A stretch of 64,000 bases of DNA from DASWNP01 sp036399175 (GCA_036399175.1 DASWNP010000064.1:1-64000); one strand, 5' to 3'. Shown: positions 25,594 to 34,880, numbered from the stretch's first letter. Translations and numbers: made by a program. Notes: a model not told the origin generated them from the letters alone.

Positions 25594-25890
25594 AATAAGT
25601 TCTCCTTCAAGTAGATTCACGAAAACACGAGATGCGCGCCGGGCGGAGAGCGTCGTTTGGAAAGACCTGCGAAGCATCCTTCCGCGAGACCGAAGAAGCC
25701 TCGCCCGCGACAGCTCGATTTTCGGCTGCGTATCCTTAAATCGCTAAGACTATTCCCGTTTTGCCCGACCGCGTCAAGCCTCGCGCGCACCGAGACGCTC
25801 TCTCGAATCGAGTTGAGCACGCGCGCCGATTCGCCGTGCTACAATCGACCGAGGTCGTCATCGAGAAGCGGCTCGGCGGTAACATTTGCG

Positions 25891-26547
25891 ATGCGCACAA
25901 GGATACTGAAGGTTCGCCGTCTGGGGCGTCTGGAATACGGCGAGGCGCTGCGGATACAGAAGGAGACGGAGCTTGCCGTGCGAATGGGCGACGAGCCGGA
26001 CACGCTCCTGCTCGTCGAGCACCCCCACGTCCTGACCATCGGACGCCGCGCCACTTCGACAGCCATTCTCGCTCCCGCCGAAGTGCTCGAAGCTCGCGGC
26101 GTCTCCGTCTTCGAGACCAATCGCGGCGGAAAGATGACCTATCACGGCACGGGGCAGCTCGTCGGCTACCCCGTCATCAACCTGAGCCCCGAGCGCGAAG
26201 ACGTTCATCGCTACGTCCGCGACCTCGAAGAAGTGCTGATACGCGCGCTTGCGGATTTTCAGATTGAGGGCTTCCGCATCAAAGGGCTCACGGGCGTTCA
26301 CACCGCGCGCGGCAAAGTCGCCGCCATCGGCGTCCACATCGCCCGTTGGGTGACGACGCACGGCTTCGCCCTCAACGTCAACACAGACCTCAGCTACTTC
26401 GACCTGATAATCGCCTGCGAAGGCGAGCCCGTCACCTCCATCAAAGAGCTGACCGGGCGCGAGCTTCCGCTCCAACAGGTCGAAGACCGCATCATCGAAC
26501 GCTTCTCTGAGGTCTTTGAAACAAAGCTGGTAAATGGTAAATCGTAA
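25891..26547 (+). CDS. lipB: Octanoyl-ACP:protein N-octanoyltransferase
   Basis: LipB moves octanoate from acyl carrier protein to the lipoyl domains of E2 and related proteins. The ATG at 25891 (MRTRILKVRR) gives a normal 218 residues; upstream in-frame reading is not supported. Key motifs are LLVEHPHVLTIGRRAT, GGKMTYHGTGQLVGYPVINL, the lysine in GKVAAIG (Lys142) and the thioester cysteine in IIACEGEP (Cys176). The last residues VNGKS and the stop are encoded by a W5 word-hairpin arm. lipA lies one gene downstream. Confidence 0.93.
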   Translation: MRTRILKVRRLGRLEYGEALRIQKETELAVRMGDEPDTLLLVEHPHVLTIGRRATSTAILAPAEVLEARGVSVFETNRGGKMTYHGTGQLVGYPVINLSPEREDVHRYVRDLEEVLIRALADFQIEGFRIKGLTGVHTARGKVAAIGVHIARWVTTHGFALNVNTDLSYFDLIIACEGEPVTSIKELTGRELPLQQVEDRIIERFSEVFETKLVNGKS

Positions 26548-26606
26548 ATGGTAAATAGAAACGTGGTGAATGCAGTTTCCATTTACCATTTACGATTTAC
26601 CATTCA
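26529..26606. repeat. Word hairpin, family W5
   Basis: Arms GGTAAATGGTAAATCG... and its inverse (26580-26606) surround the loop AGAAACGTGGTGAATGCAG. The left arm encodes the C-terminus of LipB. Confidence 0.88.
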
Positions 26607-26613
26607 CTAACTT

Positions 26614-27567
26614 ATGTTGAGCATAGAGCAGATACGTGAAGCGTCGGCGCGCATCGGCGGGCGCGTGCACAGGACGCCAGTCGTGACTTCGCGCGCTTTC
26701 GACGAGGCTGCGGGGCGGCGCGTCTTTTTCAAGTGCGAGAACTTGCAGCGCACCGGCGCTTTCAAGATACGCGGGGCGACCAACCGGATTCTCTCGCTGA
26801 CGGAAGACGAGCGCGGGCGGGGCGTCGTGGCTTTTTCGTCGGGCAATCACGCGCAGGCGGTGGCGCTCGCCGCGCGCGAGGCAGGCGTGCGCGCCGTGAT
26901 AGTGATGCCGGAGGATGCGCCCGTCTCGAAGCTCGCGGCGACGCGCGGCTACGGCGCTCAGGTCGTCTTCTACGACCGCCAGCGCGACGACCGGGAGGCG
27001 GTCGCGCGCGACATCAGCGCGCGCGAAGGTCTGACGCTCGTCCCGCCTTACGACGACTATCACGTCATCGCCGGACAGGGGACGTGCGGCCTTGAGCTGC
27101 TCGAAGAAGTGCCCGACCTCGACGCTCTCTTGACGCCCTGCGGCGGCGGCGGCCTCTTCGCGGGCGCGAGCACGGCGGCCAAAGCTCTGCGCGCAGAGGT
27201 GCGTTGCTTTCCCGTCGAGTCGGAGCTTTCGGACGACACGCGCCGTTCGTTCGGGGCGGGCGAGCGTATCCGCATCCCTCCGCCGCCGACCATCGCCGAC
27301 GGCATGCGCACCCAATCACCCGGCGCGCTCACCTTTCCCATTCTTCAACGAACAGCCGAAGACGTTCTCGTCGTCACCGAAGACGAAATCGTCGAGACGC
27401 TTCGCTTCATCCTCTTTCGCATGAAGCTGCTCGTCGAGCCGACCGGCGCTGTCGCCGCCGCCGCCGTCCTCTTCGACAAACTTCCCAAGACGCTCAAGCG
27501 CGTCGGCGTCGTCATCTCCGGCGGCAACATCGACCCCGACGCCCTCGCTCGCTTCGCTCACAGGTAA
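26614..27567 (+). CDS. Threonine/serine dehydratase family PLP enzyme
   Basis: A 317-residue fold type II PLP enzyme. The Schiff-base lysine is Lys51 in TGAFKIRGA. The Asn loop is SSGNHAQ (about 75) and the phosphate-binding loop is CGGGGL (about 175). It lacks the C-terminal ACT-like regulatory domain of biosynthetic IlvA, so a catabolic threonine dehydratase or serine racemase is more likely. It lies between lipB and lipA on the same strand with word hairpins on both sides. A functional link with lipoylation is not evident. Confidence 0.87.
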   Translation: MLSIEQIREASARIGGRVHRTPVVTSRAFDEAAGRRVFFKCENLQRTGAFKIRGATNRILSLTEDERGRGVVAFSSGNHAQAVALAAREAGVRAVIVMPEDAPVSKLAATRGYGAQVVFYDRQRDDREAVARDISAREGLTLVPPYDDYHVIAGQGTCGLELLEEVPDLDALLTPCGGGGLFAGASTAAKALRAEVRCFPVESELSDDTRRSFGAGERIRIPPPPTIADGMRTQSPGALTFPILQRTAEDVLVVTEDEIVETLRFILFRMKLLVEPTGAVAAAAVLFDKLPKTLKRVGVVISGGNIDPDALARFAHR

Positions 27568-27650
27568 AAGGGGAAAGGGAAAAGGGAAAGGGGAAAAGAC
27601 GGACGAGTCTTTTGCTTCCCCCTTCCCCCTTCCCCTTTCCCCTTTCCCCC
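27563..27650. repeat. Word hairpin, family W4
   Basis: Purine words GGGAAAGGGAAAAGGG (27563-27600) and the pyrimidine inverse (27608-27650) surround the loop GACGGACGAGTC. It overlaps the dehydratase stop codon. Confidence 0.85.
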
Positions 27651-27669
27651 TACGGCTTTTACCCGTGCG

Positions 27670-27686
27670 GATGCTAAAATAGCATC
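27670..27686. promoter_or_regulatory. Short palindrome upstream of lipA
   Basis: GATGCT and AGCATC form a perfect 6-bp inverted repeat around AAAAT, ending 30 bases before the start codon. The centre also reads TAAAAT, a possible -10 box, so it could be an operator on the lipA promoter. Confidence 0.3.
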
Positions 27687-27716
27687 AGTTTCGAATACCT
27701 TTGGAGTGAGGAAGTT

Positions 27717-28670
27717 TTGAGCCGCGAACTTAAAGTTATCAGCAATGCTGCGCCGCCGGGGCGTCCGGCGTTTCGTGGGCCGAAGCCCGAGTGGCTGAAG
27801 GTGCGCATCGGCGACCCGTCGAACCAGAATCATGTGCTGCGTTTGATTGAGGGGCTGAACCTGCACACGGTCTGCCAGGAGGCACGCTGCCCGAATATCT
27901 TCGAGTGCTGGTCTGACCGCACGGCGACCTTCATGCTGGCCGGAGACATCTGCACGCGCCATTGCGGCTTCTGCGCCGTCGGCAAGGGCAAGCCCGGCGC
28001 GCTCGACCCCGAAGAGCCGCGACACGTCGCCGAAGCCGTGCGTCATCTCAACCTCGCGCACGCCGTCATCACTTCCGTCAACCGCGACGACTTGCCCGAC
28101 GGCGGCGCGCATCACTGGGCTCAGACGATTCGGGAAGTGCGCGCCCTCAATCCCGAATGCAAAATCGAAGTGCTCATCCCTGACTTCAACGGCGACGAGC
28201 GGGCGCTCGACACCGTGCTCGACGCACGCCCCGACGTGCTCAATCACAACACGGAAACCATCGCGCGCCTCTACCGCCGCGTTCGCCCCGACGCCGTCTA
28301 CGAGCAGACCTTGACGCTCCTTCGACGTGCCGCCGCGCGCCGCGACTCGGAAGCGCGCGGCATGCTCACCAAGAGCGGCATCATGGTCGGCCTGGGCGAG
28401 ACGTTCGATGAAGTGGTCGAGCTGATGAAGGACTTGCGCGCCGCGAGCTGCGACATTATGACTATCGGCCAGTATCTACAGCCGCACGCGCGGCGGCTCC
28501 CCGTCGAGCGCTACGTCACGCCCGAAGAGTTCGCGCACTGGCGCGAAATCGGCATGCAGATGGGCTTTCGCCACGTCGAATCCAGCCCGCTCACGCGCTC
28601 TTCCTATCACGCGCGCCAGCAGACCGGAGATGCCGAAGTTGCGACGGTCGAAGCCGAGACGGTCGTTTAG
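27717..28670 (+). CDS. lipA: Lipoyl synthase
   Basis: LipA is the radical-SAM enzyme that inserts two sulfurs into the octanoyl group attached by LipB. The auxiliary cluster ligands are CQEARCPNIFEC (Cys53, Cys58, Cys64). The radical-SAM cluster is CTRHCGFC (Cys79, Cys83, Cys86). TSVNRDDLPDGGA and VGLGET are family hallmarks, and the closing SSYHARQ is near the usual Ser ligand region (SPLTRSSYHA). The start is TTG at 27717 with GGAGTGAGG upstream. The 317-residue length is normal. Confidence 0.95.
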   Translation: MSRELKVISNAAPPGRPAFRGPKPEWLKVRIGDPSNQNHVLRLIEGLNLHTVCQEARCPNIFECWSDRTATFMLAGDICTRHCGFCAVGKGKPGALDPEEPRHVAEAVRHLNLAHAVITSVNRDDLPDGGAHHWAQTIREVRALNPECKIEVLIPDFNGDERALDTVLDARPDVLNHNTETIARLYRRVRPDAVYEQTLTLLRRAAARRDSEARGMLTKSGIMVGLGETFDEVVELMKDLRAASCDIMTIGQYLQPHARRLPVERYVTPEEFAHWREIGMQMGFRHVESSPLTRSSYHARQQTGDAEVATVEAETVV

Positions 28671-28689
28671 CATCATTCTCAAACACGTC

Positions 28690-28774
28690 GAAAAAGCCGC
28701 GAAGAGAAGCGGACGAACACGGATTCAAAACAGTTCCGAACCCGTGTTCATCTGATTCTCTTCGCGGCTTTTTC
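28690..28774. terminator. Bidirectional hairpin terminator between lipA and the SnoaL-like gene
   Basis: A perfect 19-bp stem (GAAAAAGCCGCGAAGAGAA at 28690-28708, inverse at 28756-28774) has A-run and T-run ends on both strands. An inner imperfect stem (GAACACGG / CCCGTGTTC) extends it. The convergent gene on the minus strand ends inside it at TGA. Confidence 0.85.
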
Positions 28775-29234
28775 ACGAAGGGAGATACTCGGGCGGGATG
28801 GGATTATCGGGGCGCTCGAAATCCCAGAAGATGGTGACGACCCACCAGCGCGCCCCGTCCCTGAGAAGCTGGATGCTGTTGACGCCGCGACTGAAAGGCT
28901 CCGGGTCGTCGGCATTGTTTCTCGACTCGTAGGTGCTCAGGACGTGCGCGATGTTGCCGAAGCTATCGACGCGCCGGTAGATTTCGCTCTCGAAGAAGCC
29001 TTTGACTTTGAAATACTCGCAGGCCGTCTTGAAGTATTCGTCCACGTCGAAGACGCTGGCCGTCGAGCCGCCCTCATCCGTCGGCGAGGTGCGAATCAGA
29101 CGTGCTTCGGGGATAAAGAGCGAGCGGAAGCGTCTGAGGTCGCGCTTCTTTTCGGCGGGGCCTGAGATGGAGTCGTAGAGCGCGCCGATGATAGCATCGA
29201 CGCTCGCCGCATCCTGCGCATAAGTTTCTTCCAT
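28773..29234 (-). CDS. SnoaL/NTF2-like domain protein
   Basis: The ATG at 29234 (MEETYAQDAAS) follows AAAGG six bases upstream and gives 153 residues. The sequence has the NTF2-fold pattern: an initial helix IIGALYDSISG, LFIPEARLIRTSP, VDEYFKTACEYFKVKGFFES and the strand pair NSIQLLRDGARWWVVTIFWD. Members act as isomerases, cyclases or ligand binders; nothing here fixes a substrate. The first 20 residues of the longer open frame are left out. Confidence 0.8.
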   Translation of the reverse strand: MEETYAQDAASVDAIIGALYDSISGPAEKKRDLRRFRSLFIPEARLIRTSPTDEGGSTASVFDVDEYFKTACEYFKVKGFFESEIYRRVDSFGNIAHVLSTYESRNNADDPEPFSRGVNSIQLLRDGARWWVVTIFWDFERPDNPIPPEYLPS

Positions 29235-29570
29235 AGAGAACCTTTCAGACAGCAAAGAGATGTTGAAGACGATAAACCCGAGTCGCAGAGCCACCGGAAG
29301 ATGACAGGCGCGCTCGGCTGCTTACGAGCCTTCTCACGCTAAAACAAGCCCGCCGCCGCACACGCCGCGTCGCCTCTCCGGCACAATCCGCGTTATATTG
29401 GACGACATAAGCTCGTGTCAAACTGAATCAAGCGGTCAGCTTTCAGCCGCTCAGCGTTCAGCCGAACAATTGGATGGAGTGCTCGGTTGAACTTTCCATC
29501 GGCGGCCTTACCGTCGGCTTTTGGTCTGGCTGAATGCTGAAAGCTGATTGCTGAAAGCTTCTTAAAAATT
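29235..29570. other. Divergent intergenic region
   Basis: Between two divergent genes. The right half is occupied by the W1 word hairpin at 29431-29560. A TTATATT at about 29392-29398 may be a weak -10 element. No gene is seen. Confidence 0.4.
29431..29560. repeat. Word hairpin, family W1, long loop
   Basis: Arms 29431-29464 (GGTCAGCTTTCAGCCGCTCA) and 29526-29560 are inverse. The 60-base loop contains a second inverted pair (GCCGA and TCGGC). Confidence 0.75.
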
Positions 29571-30602
29571 ATGAAAGCAGTAGTCTTCAAAGAACACGGT
29601 GCGCCGGAGGTGCTTGAGTACACGGAGCGGCCTGAGCCGTCGATTAAGGCAAACGAAGTTTTGGTCGAGGTGCGCGCTTGCGCTTTGAATCATCTGGACG
29701 TGTGGGCGAGGCGGGGGCTGCCGGGCGTGGAGATTCCTCTGCCGCACATCCTGGGGAACGACATCGCGGGGGTGGTGCGCGAGGTCGGGGAGGTGGTGGA
29801 TTGGGTGAAGGCGGGCGACGAGGTGATGTTGCAGCCGGGAGTGTCGTGCGGGCATTGCCGCGAATGCCTGAGCGGCGCGGACAACATGTGCGCGCAGTAC
29901 GACATTCTCGGCTACAGGCGCGACGGAGGTTACGCACAGCTCGTCGCCGCCCCGGCGGCGAACGTTATCCCGAAGCCGGAGCGTTTGAGTTGGGAAGAGG
30001 CGGCCGCTTTGCCGCTCGTGACGGTGACGGCGTGGCACATGCTCGTCGGGCGCGCGAGTGTGCAGCCGGGCGAAGATGTTTTGATTCATGCGGCGGGAAG
30101 CGGCGTCGGGTCTGTGGGGATTCAGATTGCGAAGCTGAGGGGGGCGCGCGTGATTGCTACTGCCGGGTCGGAGGCGAAGCTTGAGCGCGCGCGCGAGCTT
30201 GGCGCGGACGAAGTTATTAACTACACGCGCGCGGATTGGCCGAAGGAGGTGCGGCGTCTGACGGGGAAGAAGGGCGTCGAAGTGGTCTTCGAGCATACGG
30301 GCGCGGAGACGTGGCCGGGCTCGATTCTCTCTCTGGCAAAGAACGGGCGGCTCGTCACCTGCGGCGCGACGAGCGGCTTCGACGCCTCGACCGATTTGCG
30401 ACAGGTCTTCTACAGACACCTGAGCCTCTTGGGCTCTTTCATGGGCTCGAAGGCGGAGCTGCTCGACGCCATGAAGTTCGTCGAGCGCGGGCAGATTCGC
30501 GGCGTAGTAGACCGCACGCTCCCGCTCGCCGAAGCCCGACGCGCGCACGAGCTGATAGAAGACCGCGCGCAGTTCGGCAAGCTGGTGCTGAGAATTGATT
30601 GA
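29571..30602 (+). CDS. Zinc-type alcohol dehydrogenase / quinone oxidoreductase family protein
   Basis: A 343-residue medium-chain dehydrogenase/reductase. The GroES-like domain has PHILGNDIAGVVREVGEVV. The structural zinc cysteines are in CGHCRECLSGADNMC (Cys93, 96, 99, 107). The Rossmann motif is AAGSGVGSVGIQIAKLRGA. The catalytic zinc cysteine position carries ALNHLDVW, with Asn in place of Cys, so catalytic zinc is probably absent and quinone-oxidoreductase-like chemistry is possible. It appears monocistronic, between two word hairpins. Confidence 0.87.
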   Translation: MKAVVFKEHGAPEVLEYTERPEPSIKANEVLVEVRACALNHLDVWARRGLPGVEIPLPHILGNDIAGVVREVGEVVDWVKAGDEVMLQPGVSCGHCRECLSGADNMCAQYDILGYRRDGGYAQLVAAPAANVIPKPERLSWEEAAALPLVTVTAWHMLVGRASVQPGEDVLIHAAGSGVGSVGIQIAKLRGARVIATAGSEAKLERARELGADEVINYTRADWPKEVRRLTGKKGVEVVFEHTGAETWPGSILSLAKNGRLVTCGATSGFDASTDLRQVFYRHLSLLGSFMGSKAELLDAMKFVERGQIRGVVDRTLPLAEARRAHELIEDRAQFGKLVLRID

Positions 30603-30668
30603 TTGTTTCATCGGTTCATTGATTCATTGAAAGAACCAAATATTGAATCAATGAAGCGATGAAACAAT
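30602..30668. repeat. Word hairpin, family W8
   Basis: Arms 30602-30626 and 30644-30668 match at 24 of 25 positions as an inverted repeat (ATTGTTTCATCGGTTCATTG). The words are ATTGATTCATTG. It lies between convergent genes. Confidence 0.85.
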
Positions 30669-30672
30669 TCTT

Positions 30673-32430
30673 TCAGTTCGTCGGCTCGGGCTCCTGAGCG
30701 TTCTGGTCTTCCTCTTCGTTCATCTCTTCTTCGGGGATGGGTGGGGGTGCGCCTTTGGCGTCGCGGATGCGCAGCACGGTGGCTTCGTCGTCGGCGTAGA
30801 CTTCGTCGAACCAGCCGCTATCGAGCGCGTTGTTGTAGAAGCTTTCGTGCTCGTTGTCGGTGAAGACGTAGCGTGAGCCGAAGCGGTCGCGGATGATGGG
30901 GCCGGGGTTGTTCTCCTCGCCGGTGGTGATTTTCTGGAAGAGTTCTGAAAGCTCCGGGTTCTTGTCGTGCAGGTAGGTGGGGTCGAGCCCGGAGACGTAG
31001 GTGTACTCGGGCGCGAAGTAGAAGAGGCGCGGGAAGTCGTCCCAGTCGGTGTTGAAAATCATCTCGCCTTTGGGGACGTTCGAGCGAATCCAATCGGTCG
31101 CCGCCCGGTAGTGCTCGGGAGGCGCGCTGTTTGCAATCTCCAACACTTCATGCCTGACGTTGCCGACAAGCTGCGCCGTCAGATAAGCGAAGACGACGAA
31201 GACGAAGGCCAGCTCCTTCCAGCGCGCACGCTCTCGGCGCTCGACGGTTTCAGGGCGCTCGTGACGGTCGAGGAAGGGCTCAAGCTCGTCCATGACGGAG
31301 GAAGGCAGCCGCGAAGCGACGGCGCGTCGCGCGCCGGAGAGCACGGGCTGGAGGCTGAAGGCGGCGAAGAGCACGGCGAAGGGCGGCCAGTATTCTGAGA
31401 AGCGTTTCCAGCGCGCGTTGGCGATGAGCAGGACGGTCGTGAAGATGAGAAAGAAGAGGGGGCGCGCGTCGGTTTTCCTGTCGTCGCCGCGAAAGGCTAT
31501 GTAGCCTACCACCATCGCCACGCAGGCGACGAAGGCGTTCATCAGAAATTCCCAGCTCTCGTAAGGGTACCATTCGCCGCCGACCTTCACGGGGAAATCG
31601 TCCTTCGTCATCTTCATCAAAAGATGTTCGACGAAGAGGCGTATGTTGCGTGGGAAGTATGGATTGATGATGAAGCCCGCGAGCGAGCCGACCGCCGTCC
31701 ACACGACGGGTTGCCACTCGATGCGTCGCTCGCTCCAGAAAACCACTACAGACCAGACGACCGCCGCCAGACAAAGCAGCGCGAACATGTCGTAGGCCAG
31801 CGCGAAGAGAAACGCGAGCGGCGCGAGCCAGGCGTACTTTCTCTCGAAGAGCAGATATATCCCCGCCACCATCAGAACGATTGAGACGCTCATCGCCTTC
31901 GCCATGTTCATGCGATAGAGAAAGGGCGCGGAGGAAGCGAGCAGCGCGAGCAGCCAGAGGAGCGGGTAGCGCAGACGGTAGCGCACGACGAGCCAGTAGC
32001 AGGAGAGGACGGCGAGCGAGGCGAAGAGCGTCGTCCCAATCTTCGCGCCGAGCACGGGGTCACGAAACCACGTGAAGGGGATTTGCAGAACGTGAAAGAG
32101 GAAGTGATGGTCTACGTAGTCGCGTGCGTTCAAAGTAGTCAGGGGCAACTGTGTGAAGAGCGGCGGGAAGTTGCCAGCGCGGATGCTCTCCCAGAGCATC
32201 CGGCTCCACTTAACGTGATAGTAGCCGTCGAAGTCGCCGCAGCAGATGGAGGCGGTCGAGAATTGCAGCCACCAGAAGACGAAGCCGACGACCGCTGCCC
32301 CGACTAAATAATTGACGACGCGCGACTCGACCCACGAGGCCGCGCCCGTGCTTTCGCTGCCACTCGCCTCGGAGACCTCCGGCGCTTCCGCGCGCCCGAC
32401 CTCCACGTTGCTTCCTTCGATATTCTCCAT
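30673..32430 (-). CDS. Polytopic membrane protein, GT-C glycosyltransferase-like
   Basis: The 585-residue protein has an acidic N-terminal tail, about ten hydrophobic segments and a soluble C-terminal domain of about 150 residues. The first outer loop, CCGDFDGYYHVKWSRMLWES, resembles the Asp-x-x-Tyr loop of oligosaccharyl- and other GT-C transferases. The tail has FNTDWDDFPRLFYFAPEYTY and VSGLDPTYL, as in STT3-like C-terminal domains. The tail ends acidic and Pro/Glu-rich. A role in transferring glycans from lipid carriers is inferred from fold only. Confidence 0.72.
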   Translation of the reverse strand: MENIEGSNVEVGRAEAPEVSEASGSESTGAASWVESRVVNYLVGAAVVGFVFWWLQFSTASICCGDFDGYYHVKWSRMLWESIRAGNFPPLFTQLPLTTLNARDYVDHHFLFHVLQIPFTWFRDPVLGAKIGTTLFASLAVLSCYWLVVRYRLRYPLLWLLALLASSAPFLYRMNMAKAMSVSIVLMVAGIYLLFERKYAWLAPLAFLFALAYDMFALLCLAAVVWSVVVFWSERRIEWQPVVWTAVGSLAGFIINPYFPRNIRLFVEHLLMKMTKDDFPVKVGGEWYPYESWEFLMNAFVACVAMVVGYIAFRGDDRKTDARPLFFLIFTTVLLIANARWKRFSEYWPPFAVLFAAFSLQPVLSGARRAVASRLPSSVMDELEPFLDRHERPETVERRERARWKELAFVFVVFAYLTAQLVGNVRHEVLEIANSAPPEHYRAATDWIRSNVPKGEMIFNTDWDDFPRLFYFAPEYTYVSGLDPTYLHDKNPELSELFQKITTGEENNPGPIIRDRFGSRYVFTDNEHESFYNNALDSGWFDEVYADDEATVLRIRDAKGAPPPIPEEEMNEEEDQNAQEPEPTN

Positions 32431-32552
32431 CTGAAAATCCGTTTCCTTCTTCCAGCGAGTCGTCTTCCGGAGTGTCCGTGTCGAATGTCAGACAAAATAG
32501 CACACGCCCGCGCCGCACTTGAAGCGAGCGAGCCTGTCGAATTCTCCGGGTC

Positions 32553-34340
32553 TCACTGTTGATTTTCCGCGCCCGCGTAGAGCGTGAGCAGAGAGGCTTC
32601 GAGGTCGGAGATTTTGAAGGGCTTGTTGACGATGAAATCGAAGAGGACGGAATCGGGCGCGCCGCCCGGGATGGTCTGGCCGTAGCCGGTGGCGAGCGCG
32701 ATGAGCATCTCGGGGGCGCGCCGCCGTGCTTCGGCGGCAAGCGTGAGACCGTCCATCGCGGGCATCGAGAGGTCTGTCAGCATCAGGTCGAAGCGGTCTG
32801 CGGCGAGCGCGTCGAGAGCGGCGGCGGCGCTGCGGACGGCGACCACCTTCTGGTCGAGCGCCGTCAGCATCTCGACCAGAACCTCGCGCACGACCTCTTC
32901 ATCATCGACGACGAGCACGCGGCGCGAGGGAAGCGCCGAGCGCCGGAGCGGCGCGACGGGCGCGCTCGCTCCGGCGCGCGTCTGCGGAAAAGAGAGGCGA
33001 AAGGTCGTGCCCTCGCCCTCGCGGCTTTCGACTTCGACGCTTCCGCCGTGCCGGTGAATGATGCCGTAGCTGACCGCGAGGCCGAGCCCTGAGCCCTTCG
33101 GCCCTTTGGTCGTAAAGAAGGGCTCGAAGATGCGCTCGCGTAGAGCGGCGGGGACGCCGTGCCCCGTGTCCTCTATCTCGACGATTATCCAACGCTCGCG
33201 CTTCATCTCTCGCAGAGAGATACGACCACCTCCGGGCATGGCGTCGAGCGCATTGAAAATCATGTTGACGAGCACTTCGCGCATCTCCGAAGGGTTGGCG
33301 GCGATGAGGTCTTCGCCCTCGAAGTCGCGCCGGAAGTCGAGGTCGTAATGAAGGCCGTGAGCGCGTGCGTCGTCTTCCCAGCGCGTGCGCGTCAGTTGCA
33401 CGGCGTCGGCGATGAGACGCGAGACGGAGACCATGCCCAGGGGCTCGCCGGGCGAGCGACGGGCGAAGGTTTGAATGCGGCGGACGGTCTCGGCGGCGTC
33501 GAGCGCGGCGGTCTCGATGACTTCGAGGTTGCGTCGCTGTTTCTCTTCGGTGGCGGTGCGAAGCAGGAGCTGTGTGCGGCCGAGGATGGCGGCGAGCGCG
33601 TTGTTGAAGTCGTGCGCGACGCCTGCGGCCAGTTGTCCGAGGCTGCGCATCTTCTCGCTCTCGGCCTCGCGCTCGGCGCGCTCAAGCTCGCGCTTGAGCA
33701 GGCGGACGTTTTCGATGGCGACGGCGGCGAGGTTCGCGGCCATCCGCATGGCAGTCGCATCGCTCGCGCCGAAGGCTGCGCGGCGCGGGCTCTGAACTTC
33801 CACCGCGCCGAGCGAGCGCCCCATGAAGCTCATCGGCGCGACGAGGGAAGAGAGCGGAAGCTGCGGGTCAACTTCGTCTGCGACGTAGACGCGCGGAAGG
33901 TTAACGATGGCGGCCTGCAAGTCGTCGGTGATGATGAGCTGGTTGGTGCTGACGGCGCGGCTGTGAGGGCTTTCGGTCATCGGCATCGGCGGCAAAGTCG
34001 AGAGGTCTATCTCCTGACCTTCGCTCCAGGCGTAGACGGCGTGGCGCTCGTCCCGGTCTTCGTCGTAGAGCGAGATGAAGATGCCGTTGCAGGGCGTAGA
34101 CGCGAGGGCGAAGTGGCAGAGGGCGCGGAAGACGGATTTCAGGTCGTGTGCGACGCCGAAGGCTTGCGCGAGCGTGGCGAGGCGCTCAAGCAACTGCTCG
34201 TATTCGACGATAGAGCGCGACTCGACCTCGTCGCCCTTCGCGCCGACAGCCTTTGCGCCTTCACGCTGCGATTCGTCGCCCTTCTCACAGGCGAGCGGAG
34301 AGGCGGAAACACTTCTGCTGCTGTCGCGTTCGCTCTCCAT
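32553..34340 (-). CDS. GAF-domain hybrid sensor histidine kinase with receiver domain
   Basis: A 595-residue soluble kinase. Residues about 45-215 form a GAF domain (LCHFALASTPCNGIFISLYD). The HisKA segment has QLAAGVAHDFNNALAAILG with the phospho-accepting His. The HATPase_c domain has NMIFNALDAMPGGG, DTGHGVP and GSGLGLAVSYGI. The C-terminal receiver (about 465-590) has VLVVDDEE and the phospho-acceptor MLTDLSMPAMDG. No membrane segment is present, so the signal is cytoplasmic. It follows the receiver gene at 34353 by 12 bases on the same strand and is probably co-transcribed with it. Confidence 0.92.
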   Translation of the reverse strand: MESERDSSRSVSASPLACEKGDESQREGAKAVGAKGDEVESRSIVEYEQLLERLATLAQAFGVAHDLKSVFRALCHFALASTPCNGIFISLYDEDRDERHAVYAWSEGQEIDLSTLPPMPMTESPHSRAVSTNQLIITDDLQAAIVNLPRVYVADEVDPQLPLSSLVAPMSFMGRSLGAVEVQSPRRAAFGASDATAMRMAANLAAVAIENVRLLKRELERAEREAESEKMRSLGQLAAGVAHDFNNALAAILGRTQLLLRTATEEKQRRNLEVIETAALDAAETVRRIQTFARRSPGEPLGMVSVSRLIADAVQLTRTRWEDDARAHGLHYDLDFRRDFEGEDLIAANPSEMREVLVNMIFNALDAMPGGGRISLREMKRERWIIVEIEDTGHGVPAALRERIFEPFFTTKGPKGSGLGLAVSYGIIHRHGGSVEVESREGEGTTFRLSFPQTRAGASAPVAPLRRSALPSRRVLVVDDEEVVREVLVEMLTALDQKVVAVRSAAAALDALAADRFDLMLTDLSMPAMDGLTLAAEARRRAPEMLIALATGYGQTIPGGAPDSVLFDFIVNKPFKISDLEASLLTLYAGAENQQ

Positions 34341-34352
34341 ACCATCGTCGCT

Positions 34353-34880
34353 TCAGCCGCGAGCTTCGGGCTCGCGTCCCAGTTGACGAACGAGGTCGAT
34401 TAAATCCATCGGGTTGATGGGCTTGGTGAGAAAGGCGTTGAAGCCGGAGGCGAGCGCGCGGTCGCGGTCGTCGTACATGGCGAAGCCGGTGACGGCGATG
34501 AGCGGAACGGCGCGGTAGTCGGGCAGAGTACGGATAGCCTCGGCCAGCTCGTATCCGTTCATGCCGGGCATCCCGATGTCGGAGACGACCACGTCGAACT
34601 GCTCGGTGCGAGCCGTCTCAAGCGCGTCGTTGGCAGAGAAGACCGTCACCACGTCGTAGCCCGCGAAGCGCATCACCATCGCCAGCATCTCCGTCACGTC
34701 CGGCGCATCATCGACCACGAGCGCCCGCAGCTTCTGTTTATCCGTCGTCGAGACTTCAGACTCTTCGCCGAGCGGCCTGCTCGAAGCAGCGTCGCCGCCG
34801 AAGGCCGCGTTATAGGAGAAGAGCAGAGCCGTAAGGTCAGTCCAGCGATGTTCCGGCGTTGTCGGGATTGTCGATTGCAT
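34353..34880 (-). CDS. Stand-alone response regulator receiver protein
   Basis: The 175-residue protein has about 50 residues of leader followed by a receiver domain: LRALVVDDAPDV, phospho-acceptor VVVSDIGMPGMNG, switch residue VTGFA and the closing FLTKPINPMDL. It has no output domain. Between two hybrid kinases it is likely a shuttle or phosphate sink. The start at 34880 is the most upstream ATG. Confidence 0.88.
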   Translation of the reverse strand: MQSTIPTTPEHRWTDLTALLFSYNAAFGGDAASSRPLGEESEVSTTDKQKLRALVVDDAPDVTEMLAMVMRFAGYDVVTVFSANDALETARTEQFDVVVSDIGMPGMNGYELAEAIRTLPDYRAVPLIAVTGFAMYDDRDRALASGFNAFLTKPINPMDLIDLVRQLGREPEARG

